Shown: positions 25,825 through 34,366, counted from the stretch's first letter. The stretch: 34,446 bases of DNA from Sphingobium sp. AS12 (GCF_019097845.1 NZ_JAHRGM010000028.1:1-34446), one strand, 5' to 3'. Notes: generated from the letters alone by a model not told the origin. Program-made: numbers and translations.

Positions 25825-26601
25825 ATGCTCGAACCCCTGCAATATGTGCTGGGCCTCCTGTCAGGCTCGCTGGTCGGCTTTTCGCTGGGACTGGTTGGCG
25901 GCGGCGGCTCGATCCTCGCCGTGCCGCTGATGGTCTATCTGGTCGGTGTCTCCAGCCCGCATGTCGCGATCGGCACGTCGGCGCTGGCGGTCGCCGTCAA
26001 CGCCGCGACGGGGCTGGCCAGCCATGCACGCGAGCATACGGTCAAATGGCGCTGCGGCGGAATGTATGCCGCGGCAGGCATCCTTGGCGCGCTGGGCGGG
26101 TCGACGGTCGGCAAGGCGTTTGACGGACAGAAGCTGCTGTTCCTGTTCGCCCTGGTGATGATCGTCGTCGGCATACTGATGCTGCGCGGGCGCAAGGCGC
26201 TCGGCATACCGGGTGCCCAATGCAATCGTGAGAATGCGCCCAAAGTTCTGGGCTATGGTCTGGGCACCGGCATCTTCTCGGGCTTCTTCGGCATCGGCGG
26301 CGGTTTCCTGATCGTCCCCGGCCTCGTTGCATCGACCAGCATGCCGATTATCAACGCGGTCGGCACCAGCTTGGTTGCGGTGACGGCGTTTGGCCTCACT
26401 ACCGCGGCCAATTACGCCTTTTCCGGGTTGATCGACTGGGCTCTGGCCGGCGTGTTCATTGCCGGCGGTGTTGCGGGCGGGTTTATTGGCACGATCGTAG
26501 CCAAGAGGCTGTCTGGCACTGGCACGCTGACAACCGTGTTCGCGGTGCTGATCTTCGTCGTTGCGGCCTATATGCTCTGGAAGAGCGCGGCGGCCCTGTG
26601 A
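25825..26601 (+). CDS. TauE/SafE-family sulfite/anion exporter
   Basis: A 258-residue membrane protein with about eight helices and the two repeated signatures LVGGGGSILAVPLMVYL and GIGGGFLIVPGLV of the TauE/SafE family. Such proteins export sulfite, sulfoacetate or related anions. Here it would remove the sulfite made by persulfide dioxygenases. ATG at 25825 follows the SQR fusion by five bases; the upstream start at 25771 would overlap the previous gene and adds non-conserved residues. Its stop overlaps the GTG of the following small ORF. Confidence 0.9.
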   Translation: MLEPLQYVLGLLSGSLVGFSLGLVGGGGSILAVPLMVYLVGVSSPHVAIGTSALAVAVNAATGLASHAREHTVKWRCGGMYAAAGILGALGGSTVGKAFDGQKLLFLFALVMIVVGILMLRGRKALGIPGAQCNRENAPKVLGYGLGTGIFSGFFGIGGGFLIVPGLVASTSMPIINAVGTSLVAVTAFGLTTAANYAFSGLIDWALAGVFIAGGVAGGFIGTIVAKRLSGTGTLTTVFAVLIFVVAAYMLWKSAAAL

Positions 26602-26756
26602 CCACGATCCCCGACAAGGAACGCCGCTGCCAGGCGATTGCCGCCTTGATCGCCGCCGGTCAGGGCGTTTGCGCCAGTTGCCGGCAAATCGGTATATCGG
26701 AAAAGACATTCAATCGCTGGCGGCGCGCACAGCGCGCAGCTTTACCGGAAGACTAA
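26598..26756 (+). CDS. Small HTH protein with three cysteines (IS3 OrfA-like domain)
   Basis: A 52-residue ORF starting with GTG that overlaps the TauE stop (GTGA) and ending two bases before the cydA-type ATG. It reads as a helix-turn-helix: IAALIAAGQGVCASCRQIG then ISEKTFNRWRRAQ, like the first helices of IS3 OrfA or homeodomain-like proteins. Cysteines at 11, 25 and 28 include a CASC pair. No transposon ends surround it. The tight fit on both sides argues that it is expressed with the operon. It could be a small regulator responsive to thiols or metal, or a domesticated transposase piece. Function unknown. Confidence 0.6.
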   Translation: MTTIPDKERRCQAIAALIAAGQGVCASCRQIGISEKTFNRWRRAQRAALPED

Positions 26757-26758
26757 AG

Positions 26759-28162
26759 ATGTTCGACGGCCTCGATGCTCTGCTGCTCGCCCGAATCCAG
26801 TTCGGGTTCACGGTCAGCTTCCACTTCATTTTTCCGGCATTTTCAATCGGCCTGGCCAGCTATCTGATGGTCCTGGAAGGACTGTGGCTGAAAACCGGAC
26901 GGGACATCTATCTCGACCTGTTTCGCTACTGGGTGAAAATCTTTGCCATTGCTTTCGCTATGGGCGTCGTCTCGGGCATCGTCATGTCCTATCAGTTCGG
27001 CACCAACTGGTCTGTCTTCTCCACAAAGGCAGGACCGGTGATCGGGCCGCTGATGGCCTATGAAGTGCTCACCGCCTTCTTCCTGGAGGCCGGCTTCCTC
27101 GGCGTCATGCTGTTCGGCATGTCCAAGGTCGGCAAAGGCCTGCATTTCTCCGCTACCTGCATGGTGGCGCTTGGCACGTTCATTTCGGCCTTCTGGATCC
27201 TGTCGGTGAACAGCTGGATGCAGACGCCCACCGGCTTCGAGATGTCACCCGATGGCCGTTTCCTGCCGGGCGAATCCTGGCTGGCGATCATCTTCAACCC
27301 CAGTTTCCCCTACCGACTCATCCATACGGTGATCGCCGCCTATCTGACCACCGCTTTTGTCGTGGGCGCGGTCGGCGCCTGGCATTTGCTGCGCGACCGC
27401 GCAAACCTGCATGCGCGAAAGATGTTCAGCATGGCAATGTGGATGGCAGCGATCGTCGCGCCGATTCAGATTTTCGCTGGCGACATGCACGGCCTCAACA
27501 CGCTGGAGCATCAGCCCGCCAAGGTCATGGCCATGGAGGGGCATTACGAGAGCCACCCGGACGGTGCGCCGCTTATCCTGTTCGGCATTCCCAACAGCGC
27601 GGAGAAACGCATCGATTATGCCGTGGAGGTTCCCAAAGCGTCATCGCTGATCCTGAAGCATGATCTGAACGCACCGCTCGCCGGCCTCGATACGATTCCC
27701 GATGACCGTGAGCCTCCCGTGCCGGTCATCTTCTGGTCTTTCCGGGTAATGGTCGGCATCGGCTTTGCCATGCTGGGCCTTGGTCTGTGGAGCCTGGTCG
27801 CGCGGATGCGTAAACGTCTCTACAACTGGTCGTGGCTGCATCGCGCCGCCGTGCTGATGGGGCCGTCAGGCTTCGTGGCAGTGATTGCCGGGTGGATCAC
27901 GACGGAGGTGGGGCGCCAACCCTATACCGTTTATGGCCACATGCTCACGGCCCAAAGCGCGTCGCCTCTCGCCGCGCCTGCGGTTGCCGCCTCGCTGATC
28001 GCGTTCGTCATCGTGTATTTCGCAGTCTTCGGTGCGGGCGCATGGTACATCCTGCATCTGATGCACAAGCCGGCCGGGCCGCATGAGTCCGAGCCTGAGC
28101 ATGTGCCGGTACGCACTGCGGGTATTACGCCTGCGCCTGCCATCGCGACTGGGGCGGAGTAA
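26759..28162 (+). CDS. cydA: Cytochrome bd quinol oxidase subunit I (CIO type)
   Basis: A 467-residue integral membrane subunit that oxidises quinol and reduces oxygen to water. The b595/d ligand is in FTVSFHFIFPAFSIGL, the b558 histidine in HTVIAAYLTTAF and the second axial methionine in YTVYGHMLTAQ. EVGRQPYTVYG and a short Q-loop mark the cyanide-insensitive (CioA) branch. GGAAG lies ahead of ATG at 26759; the longer frame upstream belongs to the small HTH ORF's region. Cytochrome bd oxidases resist sulfide, which poisons heme-copper oxidases, so placement after SQR gives a quinol sink that still works under sulfide. Confidence 0.95.
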   Translation: MFDGLDALLLARIQFGFTVSFHFIFPAFSIGLASYLMVLEGLWLKTGRDIYLDLFRYWVKIFAIAFAMGVVSGIVMSYQFGTNWSVFSTKAGPVIGPLMAYEVLTAFFLEAGFLGVMLFGMSKVGKGLHFSATCMVALGTFISAFWILSVNSWMQTPTGFEMSPDGRFLPGESWLAIIFNPSFPYRLIHTVIAAYLTTAFVVGAVGAWHLLRDRANLHARKMFSMAMWMAAIVAPIQIFAGDMHGLNTLEHQPAKVMAMEGHYESHPDGAPLILFGIPNSAEKRIDYAVEVPKASSLILKHDLNAPLAGLDTIPDDREPPVPVIFWSFRVMVGIGFAMLGLGLWSLVARMRKRLYNWSWLHRAAVLMGPSGFVAVIAGWITTEVGRQPYTVYGHMLTAQSASPLAAPAVAASLIAFVIVYFAVFGAGAWYILHLMHKPAGPHESEPEHVPVRTAGITPAPAIATGAE

Positions 28163-28167
28163 ACAAA

Positions 28168-29175
28168 ATGGGTATCAACGTCGATTTGACGGTCGTCTGG
28201 GCTTTCATCATCGCCTTCGCCGTATTCATGTACGTTGTCATGGACGGGTTCGACCTGGGCATCGGCATCCTGTTCCCGAGCTTCAAAGTTGGGGATGAGC
28301 GCGATCAGGCGATGAATTCGATCGCGCCGGTGTGGGACGGCAACGAAACATGGCTGGTGCTGGGCGGCGGCGGGCTATTCGCTGCCTTCCCGCTCGCCTA
28401 TGGTGTCGTCCTGACCGCGACCTACCCACTTATTATCGCGATGCTTTTGGGGCTCGTTTTTCGTGGCGTGGCCTTTGAATTCCGCTGGCGCGACCCACGG
28501 CACCGTGCGCTATGGGACATTGCGTTCAGCCTGGGCTCGTTCATAGCCGCCTTTGCGCAGGGCGTGACGCTGGGCGCGATCCTCCAAGGCGTTCAGGTCG
28601 AAAACCAGGCCTATGCCGGTGGCTGGCTCGACTGGTTGACCCCGTTCAGCCTGTTGACCGGCGCTGGGGTGGTCATCGGCTACGCGCTGCTCGGCGCTGC
28701 CTGGCTGATCTGGAAAGTCGAAGGTAGCGCAGAGGCGCATGCCCGCCGGCTGGCGCTGTGGGCCGGGGCAGGCACGCTGGTCGCGATGGCGGCGGTCAGC
28801 GCCGCCACCCCGTTCCTGCAGTTCGAATATTGGAAGCGCTGGTTCGACATGCCCGGCGTGCTGGCGACGGCGCAAGTGCCGCTGCTTACCGGGATCGTCG
28901 CTTTCCTGTTTTTCCGCAAACTGCGCGGCGGGGCCACCGCTGCACCGTTTCTGCTTGCGCTGGCCCTGTTCGCGTTAGGATTTGCAGGACTTGGCATCAG
29001 TCTATTTCCCTACATCGTGCCCGACAGCATCACCATATGGGATGCTGCCGCGCCCGAGCGGAGCCAGATATTCATGTTGGTAGGGACCGCGATCATCATG
29101 CCGGTCATCCTTGCCTATACTGGATGGGCCTATTGGGTCTTTCGTGGCAAAGTTGGCACGCACGGCTATCACTGA
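28168..29175 (+). CDS. cydB: Cytochrome bd quinol oxidase subunit II (CIO type)
   Basis: A 335-residue membrane subunit with about eight helices. It opens VVWAFIIAFAVFMYVVMDGFDLGIG and contains APVWDGNETWLVLGGGG, both standard CydB/CioB blocks that pack against subunit I. GGAG lies eight bases ahead of the ATG, five bases after the subunit I stop. Its stop overlaps the ATG of the DUF2474 gene. Confidence 0.95.
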   Translation: MGINVDLTVVWAFIIAFAVFMYVVMDGFDLGIGILFPSFKVGDERDQAMNSIAPVWDGNETWLVLGGGGLFAAFPLAYGVVLTATYPLIIAMLLGLVFRGVAFEFRWRDPRHRALWDIAFSLGSFIAAFAQGVTLGAILQGVQVENQAYAGGWLDWLTPFSLLTGAGVVIGYALLGAAWLIWKVEGSAEAHARRLALWAGAGTLVAMAAVSAATPFLQFEYWKRWFDMPGVLATAQVPLLTGIVAFLFFRKLRGGATAAPFLLALALFALGFAGLGISLFPYIVPDSITIWDAAAPERSQIFMLVGTAIIMPVILAYTGWAYWVFRGKVGTHGYH

Positions 29176-29288
29176 TGAAGTATACGCCCTTTTGGAAGCG
29201 GCTGGGATGGATGGCGCTGATCTGGACCGGGAGCGTTGTTGCGCTCGGTGCAGTATCGATGATTCTGCGCTTCTGGCTGAAGACCTGA
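29175..29288 (+). CDS. DUF2474 small subunit of cytochrome bd
   Basis: A 37-residue protein (MKYTPFWKRLGWMALIWTG start, RFWLKT end) with one membrane helix. It begins at an ATG sharing one base with the cydB stop (TGATG). Small single-helix proteins in this position stabilise bd oxidases; E. coli uses CydX, and CIO-type operons often carry DUF2474. The pattern of Trp-rich start and basic ends fits DUF2474. Last gene of the nine-gene operon. Confidence 0.85.
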   Translation: MKYTPFWKRLGWMALIWTGSVVALGAVSMILRFWLKT

Positions 29289-29313
29289 TCGCCAGCGCGA
29301 CATCGACAGGCAG

Positions 29314-31065
29314 TCAGTTTTCGCCATAAAGGTCGCGCTGCGAACGATCGATCTCGTCAGCATAGCGTTTGCGAACGTATTTTTCGGTCAGCATACCCAA
29401 AATCCGTCGATCTTCATCGACAACGGCGAGATCGTCGGCTCCACTCACGTCGAATGCTTCCATGATTGAGGCGATCGACATTTCAGGTGAGAGCACGACA
29501 TTCTGGAGGATGGCCAACTCGGATATGGCCCGCTCCGCCGAGCCCAAATCTGCAAAGACGGCCGCGGTCGGCACTAGGCCCGCGTAGAGGCCTGATCGGT
29601 CCTGCAGGAGTACCCGGCTCGTCGAACCCAACGGGAACTGCTGCCTGAAATCGGACATCGAAAGTGTCGGCAGTGCGGTCGCCGGGGCAGCGCGCATCAT
29701 CTTGCGTGCCGTCAACGAACGCATCCAGCCAATATCGCGGGCGCTTCGGATCACTTCTCCGCGCAGGTGCAGACGCCAGGTCGAGAAGGAATAGCCGAAG
29801 CGTTCACGGACGAGGGCGCTCGAACACAGCGTTGCCGTCAGCACCACCGCCGTGATGCCAAAATCATGTGTTGCCTCGAGTACCAGCAAGGACATGGTCA
29901 TCGGCCCTCCGACAACCGCCACAGCCAGCGCGGCCATCCCGACCAGCGCCGCATCCACCGGCGATAACGGGACAACGCCAGGGATCAGCATCCATAGCCC
30001 GGTAAGAATCTGACCGAGCAAGGCCCCCAGGAAAAGTGACGCAAAAAACAGGCCGCCGCGAAAGCCGAATCCTAAAGACACCACGGAGGCCAGGCATTTG
30101 AGCAGGAAAATTAGGGCAAGCGCGCCGATCGCCAGTTCTCCACCGATGGTGAGATGCAGCGCTCCATGCCCAGCCGAAAGCGCGTGAGGAGATGCCAGCG
30201 CGATCGGAATAAGCAACGTGCCGCCCACTATCGGCCTTGCCCATTCCGGAAGCTTGGTACGCCGGACAGAGGCTTCTGCAAAAGATACCAAGCGCATCAG
30301 TGCGATGCCCACTACCGCGCAAACGAGGCCCAGGACGGCATAAAGCAGATAGTCCACTGTCGCGAGGCTCTGGCTGCTGGTCGCGGCAATGAGGTAGGGC
30401 GTTGCGCCGAGCGTGCGCGCGGTTACGACCGCTGCCAAGGTAGCTGCCACCACGGGAGCGATGCTCGCCGGCGTGTAAGCGCCGATGACGATTTCAAAAG
30501 CGTAGAAGGCGCCAGTCAGAGGTGCGCCGAACGCCGCACCGATCGCGGCCCCGGCTCCTGCACCCACCAGAACACGCAGGTCGTTGCGCCGCAGGTTCAA
30601 CCATTGGCCGATGAGTGATGCGATGCCGCCTCCAGCTTGCGCATAAGCCGCCTCCAACCCCACCGATGCACCGCAACCGTTGGAAACCAATGTCTGACCG
30701 GATACGAGCATCGTGTCGCGAAAAGGTATGCGCCCGCCATGGAGAGCATTCGCCTCGACGACGTCGATAGCTGTCCGCTTGTGATTGCGGACAAGGAGAA
30801 CGATCCCTGCGAGCACCAGGCCGCCTAGCGGCAACGCTAGAAGCCGTACGGGCGGGATGTGCGCAAGACCGCTCAAGCGATCATCGACCTGGAGCCCGTA
30901 GAGCGTGGACTGGAAAAAATGCGCAGTTGCGCCGAGCATAGCCGCAAGCAGGCCCGCAGCAATGCCAACGCCGACCGCCAGGAGAATGAAGCTGGCTTCA
31001 CTGGACCGAAAAATACGGCGCGCCGCCGACACGATGCCCGTGGGACGCAAGAAACGCTCACTCAT
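29314..31065 (-). CDS. ClC-family chloride channel/antiporter with CBS domains
   Basis: About 583 residues. Roughly the first 420 form the ClC membrane domain and the C-terminal 130 a CBS pair (VVLSPEMSIASIMEAF ... ADDLAVVDEDRRILGMLTE). The gating-glutamate region reads GCGASVGLEAAYAQ where most ClCs have GREGP, so the glutamate is kept but its neighbours differ. GFGFRGGLFFASLFLGALLG is the GxFxP-like block without its proline. ATG at 31065 is chosen because the family begins just before the first helix; the frame continues upstream over the lgt start without support. Transports chloride or another anion. It converges on the cytochrome bd operon and diverges from lgt. Confidence 0.87.
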   Translation of the reverse strand: MSERFLRPTGIVSAARRIFRSSEASFILLAVGVGIAAGLLAAMLGATAHFFQSTLYGLQVDDRLSGLAHIPPVRLLALPLGGLVLAGIVLLVRNHKRTAIDVVEANALHGGRIPFRDTMLVSGQTLVSNGCGASVGLEAAYAQAGGGIASLIGQWLNLRRNDLRVLVGAGAGAAIGAAFGAPLTGAFYAFEIVIGAYTPASIAPVVAATLAAVVTARTLGATPYLIAATSSQSLATVDYLLYAVLGLVCAVVGIALMRLVSFAEASVRRTKLPEWARPIVGGTLLIPIALASPHALSAGHGALHLTIGGELAIGALALIFLLKCLASVVSLGFGFRGGLFFASLFLGALLGQILTGLWMLIPGVVPLSPVDAALVGMAALAVAVVGGPMTMSLLVLEATHDFGITAVVLTATLCSSALVRERFGYSFSTWRLHLRGEVIRSARDIGWMRSLTARKMMRAAPATALPTLSMSDFRQQFPLGSTSRVLLQDRSGLYAGLVPTAAVFADLGSAERAISELAILQNVVLSPEMSIASIMEAFDVSGADDLAVVDEDRRILGMLTEKYVRKRYADEIDRSQRDLYGEN

Positions 31066-31179
31066 CCCGGATGTCGCAGAGCGCCGTTCTGCTGCGCAGA
31101 GGACTTTTGGGGGAGGAGCATGCCGAGGATACCATTGAGCCTGAGTTAGGAAGATGCGAAGGGGCATTTTTCCCTTAGA

Positions 31180-32028
31180 ATGGACTATTCTATGAGTCTC
31201 GCGGGTCATGCCCAAACCGCGATCTATTTTTCGTCGCTGCATCTCAATCCCGTGCTGGTTCAGATCGGGCCGTTCGCGCTGCGCTGGTACAGCCTCGCCT
31301 ATCTTGCGGGTATTCTACTGGGCTGGCTCTATTTGATCCGGCTGCTCACCGAAGACGGCGCACCGTTGACGCGTGAACAAGCTGACGGCTTGGTGACATG
31401 GGTGACGGCGGGCATCATCATCGGCGGGCGTCTTGCCTATGTTCTCTTCTACGACTTGAGCACCTACGTCGCGCAGCCCTTGAAGATCTTCCAACTCTGG
31501 GCGGGCGGCATGTCCTTCCATGGAGGTGCGTTCGGCGTGGCGATCGCAATCATCATATTTGCGCGCAGCCATAGCCTGCGGTGGCTTAGGATCATCGACT
31601 ATGTCGCGATGTGCGCCCCGATCGGGCTGCTGCTTGGCCGCCTTGCGAATTTTATAAATGGCGAGCTTTGGGGGCGGCCAACGACTTTACCCTGGGGCAT
31701 CGTCTTTCCCGGCGGCGGCCCCTATCCCCGCCATCCGAGCCAACTCTACGAAGCGGCGCTCGAAGGGCCGTGTCTGTTCCTGTTGCTCTGGTCCCTGTTC
31801 CGTTTCACCAATGCGCGTCAGAGTCCCGGCATGCTGAGCGGCGCGTTTATTCTGGGCTATGGTGTGTTCCGGTTTCTCGTCGAATATGTTCGCGAGCCTG
31901 ACCAGCAACTCATTGCCTTCACGAGCGCAACCGGGCTGCATATGGGGCAATGGCTCTGTATCCCGATGATCGCTGGCGGAATGGCCCTGATGCTTTGGGC
32001 CATCCGGCGACAGCCATTGCCATGCTAG
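31180..32028 (+). CDS. lgt: Prolipoprotein diacylglyceryl transferase
   Basis: A 282-residue inner-membrane enzyme that adds diacylglycerol to the lipobox cysteine of lipoproteins. The signature GRLANFINGELWGRPT, the early LRWYSLAYLAGILLGW, GGMSFHGGAFGV and RHPSQLYEA are all present, as is the C-terminal EYVREPDQQL ... MGQWLC. ATG at 31180 lacks a good ribosome site, and ATG at 31192 is a possible alternative. A second, accessory copy is likely, since the usual gene neighbours of chromosomal lgt are absent. It may serve lipoproteins encoded on the same element, such as the efflux channel. Confidence 0.93.
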   Translation: MDYSMSLAGHAQTAIYFSSLHLNPVLVQIGPFALRWYSLAYLAGILLGWLYLIRLLTEDGAPLTREQADGLVTWVTAGIIIGGRLAYVLFYDLSTYVAQPLKIFQLWAGGMSFHGGAFGVAIAIIIFARSHSLRWLRIIDYVAMCAPIGLLLGRLANFINGELWGRPTTLPWGIVFPGGGPYPRHPSQLYEAALEGPCLFLLLWSLFRFTNARQSPGMLSGAFILGYGVFRFLVEYVREPDQQLIAFTSATGLHMGQWLCIPMIAGGMALMLWAIRRQPLPC

Positions 32029-32287
32029 ACGAGCGTAAGCCGAGCATGCCCCCTGCGGCACCCAATGGAGCGTGTACGGCGCAGTAACCCGTGCGGCCCT
32101 GTGCACGGCGATCAAGCAATCACCCGGTTGCTCAAGGCGAACGGACGGAATTCATCTTTTCGCCAATGCAGACGGAAGCACGGTTGAACTCCTGCAAGTG
32201 CTCACTTCCGATCTCCGGTGGGGCACGCATCAGCGGTTGCAACCTAACACGCTTACAATCATTGTGTAATTCGAAAGGAGACGCGCG
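32029..32287. other. Intergenic region before the second MBL gene
   Basis: About 260 bases without a convincing gene. Short plus-strand frames (32072-32269, 32091-32291) look random and lack ribosome sites. The last 45 bases are AT-richer and hold the candidate operator at 32246 and the ribosome site GAAAGGAG (32272-32279). Confidence 0.5.
32246..32268. promoter_or_regulatory. Second candidate ArsR operator
   Basis: AACACGCTT, ACAAT, CATTGTGTA: the same 9-5-9 layout as at 22265. Each half matches seven of nine positions of TACACGATT / AATCGTGTA. A shorter perfect palindrome ACAAT-C-ATTGT (32255-32265) lies inside it. It stands about 20 bases ahead of the second Blh-type MBL gene, so both Blh-type genes may share a repressor. 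Confidence 0.55.
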
Positions 32288-33187
32288 TTGAGACGCTTCG
32301 AGTTGGACGAGATTTCAGTCGCGGCGCTGTGGGACGAGCCGACCGGCAGCTGGCAGTATATCGTGATCGATCGCGCGACCAATCATGCGGCTATTATCGA
32401 CCCGGTGCTCGACTTCGATCCGATGTCCGGCGCGACCGCCACACGCAATGCGGATGCTTTGCTGGCCTTTGTTAAGGAGCAGCAGGTGACCGTCGACTGG
32501 ATCCTAGATACGCATCCGCATGCCGATCATTTTTCGTCGGCGCCCTATCTGGCGGATGCCCTGGGTATCCCGCGCGCGATTGGCGCTAATGTGGTCGAGG
32601 TCCAGAAACTTTGGCGCGACATCTACTGCCTTCAGGACTTCCCCACTGATGGGTCGCAATGGGATCGGCTATTCGGGGACGGCGACAGTTTCATGATCGG
32701 TGAAACCGAGATGCGCGTTTTGTTTTCGCCAGGTCACACGCTGGCGTCGATCACCTATGCAACTGATGGCGCAGCGTTTGTCCACGATACGCTGATGATG
32801 CCCGATATGGGCACGTCGCGTGCGGACTTTCCGGGCGGTAGCTCGCTCTCATTGTATCGAAGTATTGAACGCTTACTGGCTTTGCCGGACGACACGGCGC
32901 TGTTCGTCGGGCACGACTATGAAAAGGATGATCGCGACGTCCAGTGCTGTGCAACCGTCGCTGAACACAAAGCGAAGAACGTGCATGTCGGTGGCGATCG
33001 CAGCGAGGTCGATTTCGTCAAGCTGCGCGACACGCGCGATGCAACACTGCCGCTTCCCAAGCTGATGCTTGCCGCGCTGCAGGTCAACATCCGCGGCGGC
33101 AGACTTCCCGATCCCGAACCGTGCGGCCGTGCGTTCCTGAAGATACCTCTCAACCATTTCAAGCCACCCGAGAACGAGGCCAAATGA
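32288..33187 (+). CDS. Second Blh/ETHE1-like MBL-fold persulfide dioxygenase
   Basis: A 299-residue protein with the full metal set: DTHPHADHFSSAP, SPGHTLASI, HDTLMMPDMGTSRADFPGG and FVGHDYEKDD. It resembles the product of the gene at 22312 but lacks that protein's N-terminal extension and has a divergent sequence, so it is not a recent duplicate. TTG at 32288 is the likely start: GAAAGGAG precedes it by eight bases and the conserved N-terminus (FELDEISVAALWDEP) follows at once. Its stop overlaps the ATG of the truncated binding-protein gene. Expected role: persulfide oxidation to sulfite. Confidence 0.9.
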   Translation: MRRFELDEISVAALWDEPTGSWQYIVIDRATNHAAIIDPVLDFDPMSGATATRNADALLAFVKEQQVTVDWILDTHPHADHFSSAPYLADALGIPRAIGANVVEVQKLWRDIYCLQDFPTDGSQWDRLFGDGDSFMIGETEMRVLFSPGHTLASITYATDGAAFVHDTLMMPDMGTSRADFPGGSSLSLYRSIERLLALPDDTALFVGHDYEKDDRDVQCCATVAEHKAKNVHVGGDRSEVDFVKLRDTRDATLPLPKLMLAALQVNIRGGRLPDPEPCGRAFLKIPLNHFKPPENEAK

Positions 33188-33495
33188 TACGTTCGCTCCT
33201 ATACGTGGCAGTCGTCCTGCTGCTCGGCGCCGCGCCGGCGTCGGCGCAATTGCGGGTCTTTGGTCCCGGCGGGCCGGCGCCGGCGATGCGTGACGCCGCT
33301 GACCGGTTCGAGCAGCAGAGTGGGACCAAGGTGGAGATCGTCAGCGGACCGACGCCGCAGTGGATCGATCGTGCGCGACGCGAGGCCGATCTGATCTACA
33401 GCGGGTCCGACACGATGATGACCGAGTTCGTGCGTGCGCTGCCCGATCTGTTGCATCAGTCGGATGGCCGACTATCTCGATGCCCGGGCGGGTAA
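33184..33495 (+). pseudogene. Truncated periplasmic solute-binding protein
   Basis: The first about 90 residues of an exported binding protein: signal peptide (IRSLLYVAVVLLLGAAPASAQ) followed by LRVFGPGGPAPAMRDAA, KVEIVSGPTPQW and DLIYSGSDTMMTEFV, as in substrate-binding proteins of the molybdate/phosphate-like fold. Homology-like sequence stops near 33450, where a recombinase fragment begins, and the frame ends 15 codons later. About two thirds of the protein is missing. ATG overlaps the MBL stop (ATGA), so the intact ancestor was co-translated with that gene. Ligand unknown. Confidence 0.7.
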
Positions 33496-34324
33496 AGGAA
33501 GCAAGCCCGCCTCGCTCGGCCGCTACAGGGCGTCAATCGCGAAGATCCACCAGTTGCTCGATCTGAAGGATCCGACGGTGGCGCCGCTGGTGAAGCTGCG
33601 CTTGGCAGCCGTCCGGCGCGAAAAGGGGACGGCGCAAAAGCAGGCGCGACCGCTGCGCTTCAAAGGACCGGTCCGCGATGTCGAGCGCGACTTAGCGCGC
33701 GGTCTGAACATCCGCGCGCTGCTGGACGCTTGTCCGGACGATCTGCAGAGCCTGCGCGACCGAGCGTTGCTGTCGACCGCTTACGACACCGGGTTGCGCG
33801 CGTCTGAGCTCGTCGCGGTCGCGATCGAGCAGATCGAGGAAGCGATCGATCCCGAGGCCCGGCTGCTCCAGATCCTGCGCAGCAAGGGCGACCAGGACGG
33901 GCAGGGGGCGACCGCCTTCCTGAGCCCGCGCACCGTCTCGGCAATTGTGGCATGGACGCAGGCGGCGGACATTTCGGCGGGTCCGCTGTTCAGGCGAGTG
34001 CAGGTCCGGCGCTACAAAGCCCGTGCGGCGGTGAAGGGACGGCGGATCGACAGCATTTCCGGTCGCGAAGCCTGGGATCTGCGTAAGACCTTGTCGAAGC
34101 CGGCGGTGCCGGCCCGCGTCGAGTATGACGTTGGCTCGGCGCCGTTACATGCTGGGTCGATCGGACCGATCTTTCGGACGATAATTCAGCGCGCGTTTGA
34201 TCATGGATCGCTCCCCGATCTCACCGCCGAGGATCTAGCGCGGCTGGTTAAGGGGATCAGCGCTCACTCGACGCGGATAGGTCTCAATCAGGATCTCTTC
34301 GCAGCGGGCGAGGATCTTGTGTAG
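33464..34324 (+). pseudogene. Tyrosine recombinase/integrase, broken at both ends
   Basis: A 286-residue open frame (open from 33434). The N-terminal part ADYLDARAGKGSKPASLGRY looks like the middle of a core-binding domain. The catalytic domain has the first arginine in YDTGLRASELVAV and the HxxR pair in SAHSTRIGLNQDL. It stops at LFAAGEDLV, before the catalytic tyrosine. The bases after the stop can be read as remnants of the usual RWKTPAM segment only with a shift (34340-34360), which points to decay. It is joined directly to the cut binding-protein gene, so its own start is missing. Probably inactive. Confidence 0.7.
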
Positions 34325-34366
34325 AGGGCGGTGACAAACCAGGCCAATGGAACGCCAGCGATTTGC

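Noticed and set aside
31066..31242. Upstream extension of the ClC protein to 31242
   Set aside because: The added residues cross the lgt start region, contain no conserved ClC sequence and lack a ribosome site.
32072..32269. 65-codon ORF before the second MBL gene
   Set aside because: No ribosome site, no recognisable features, and it runs over the candidate operator.
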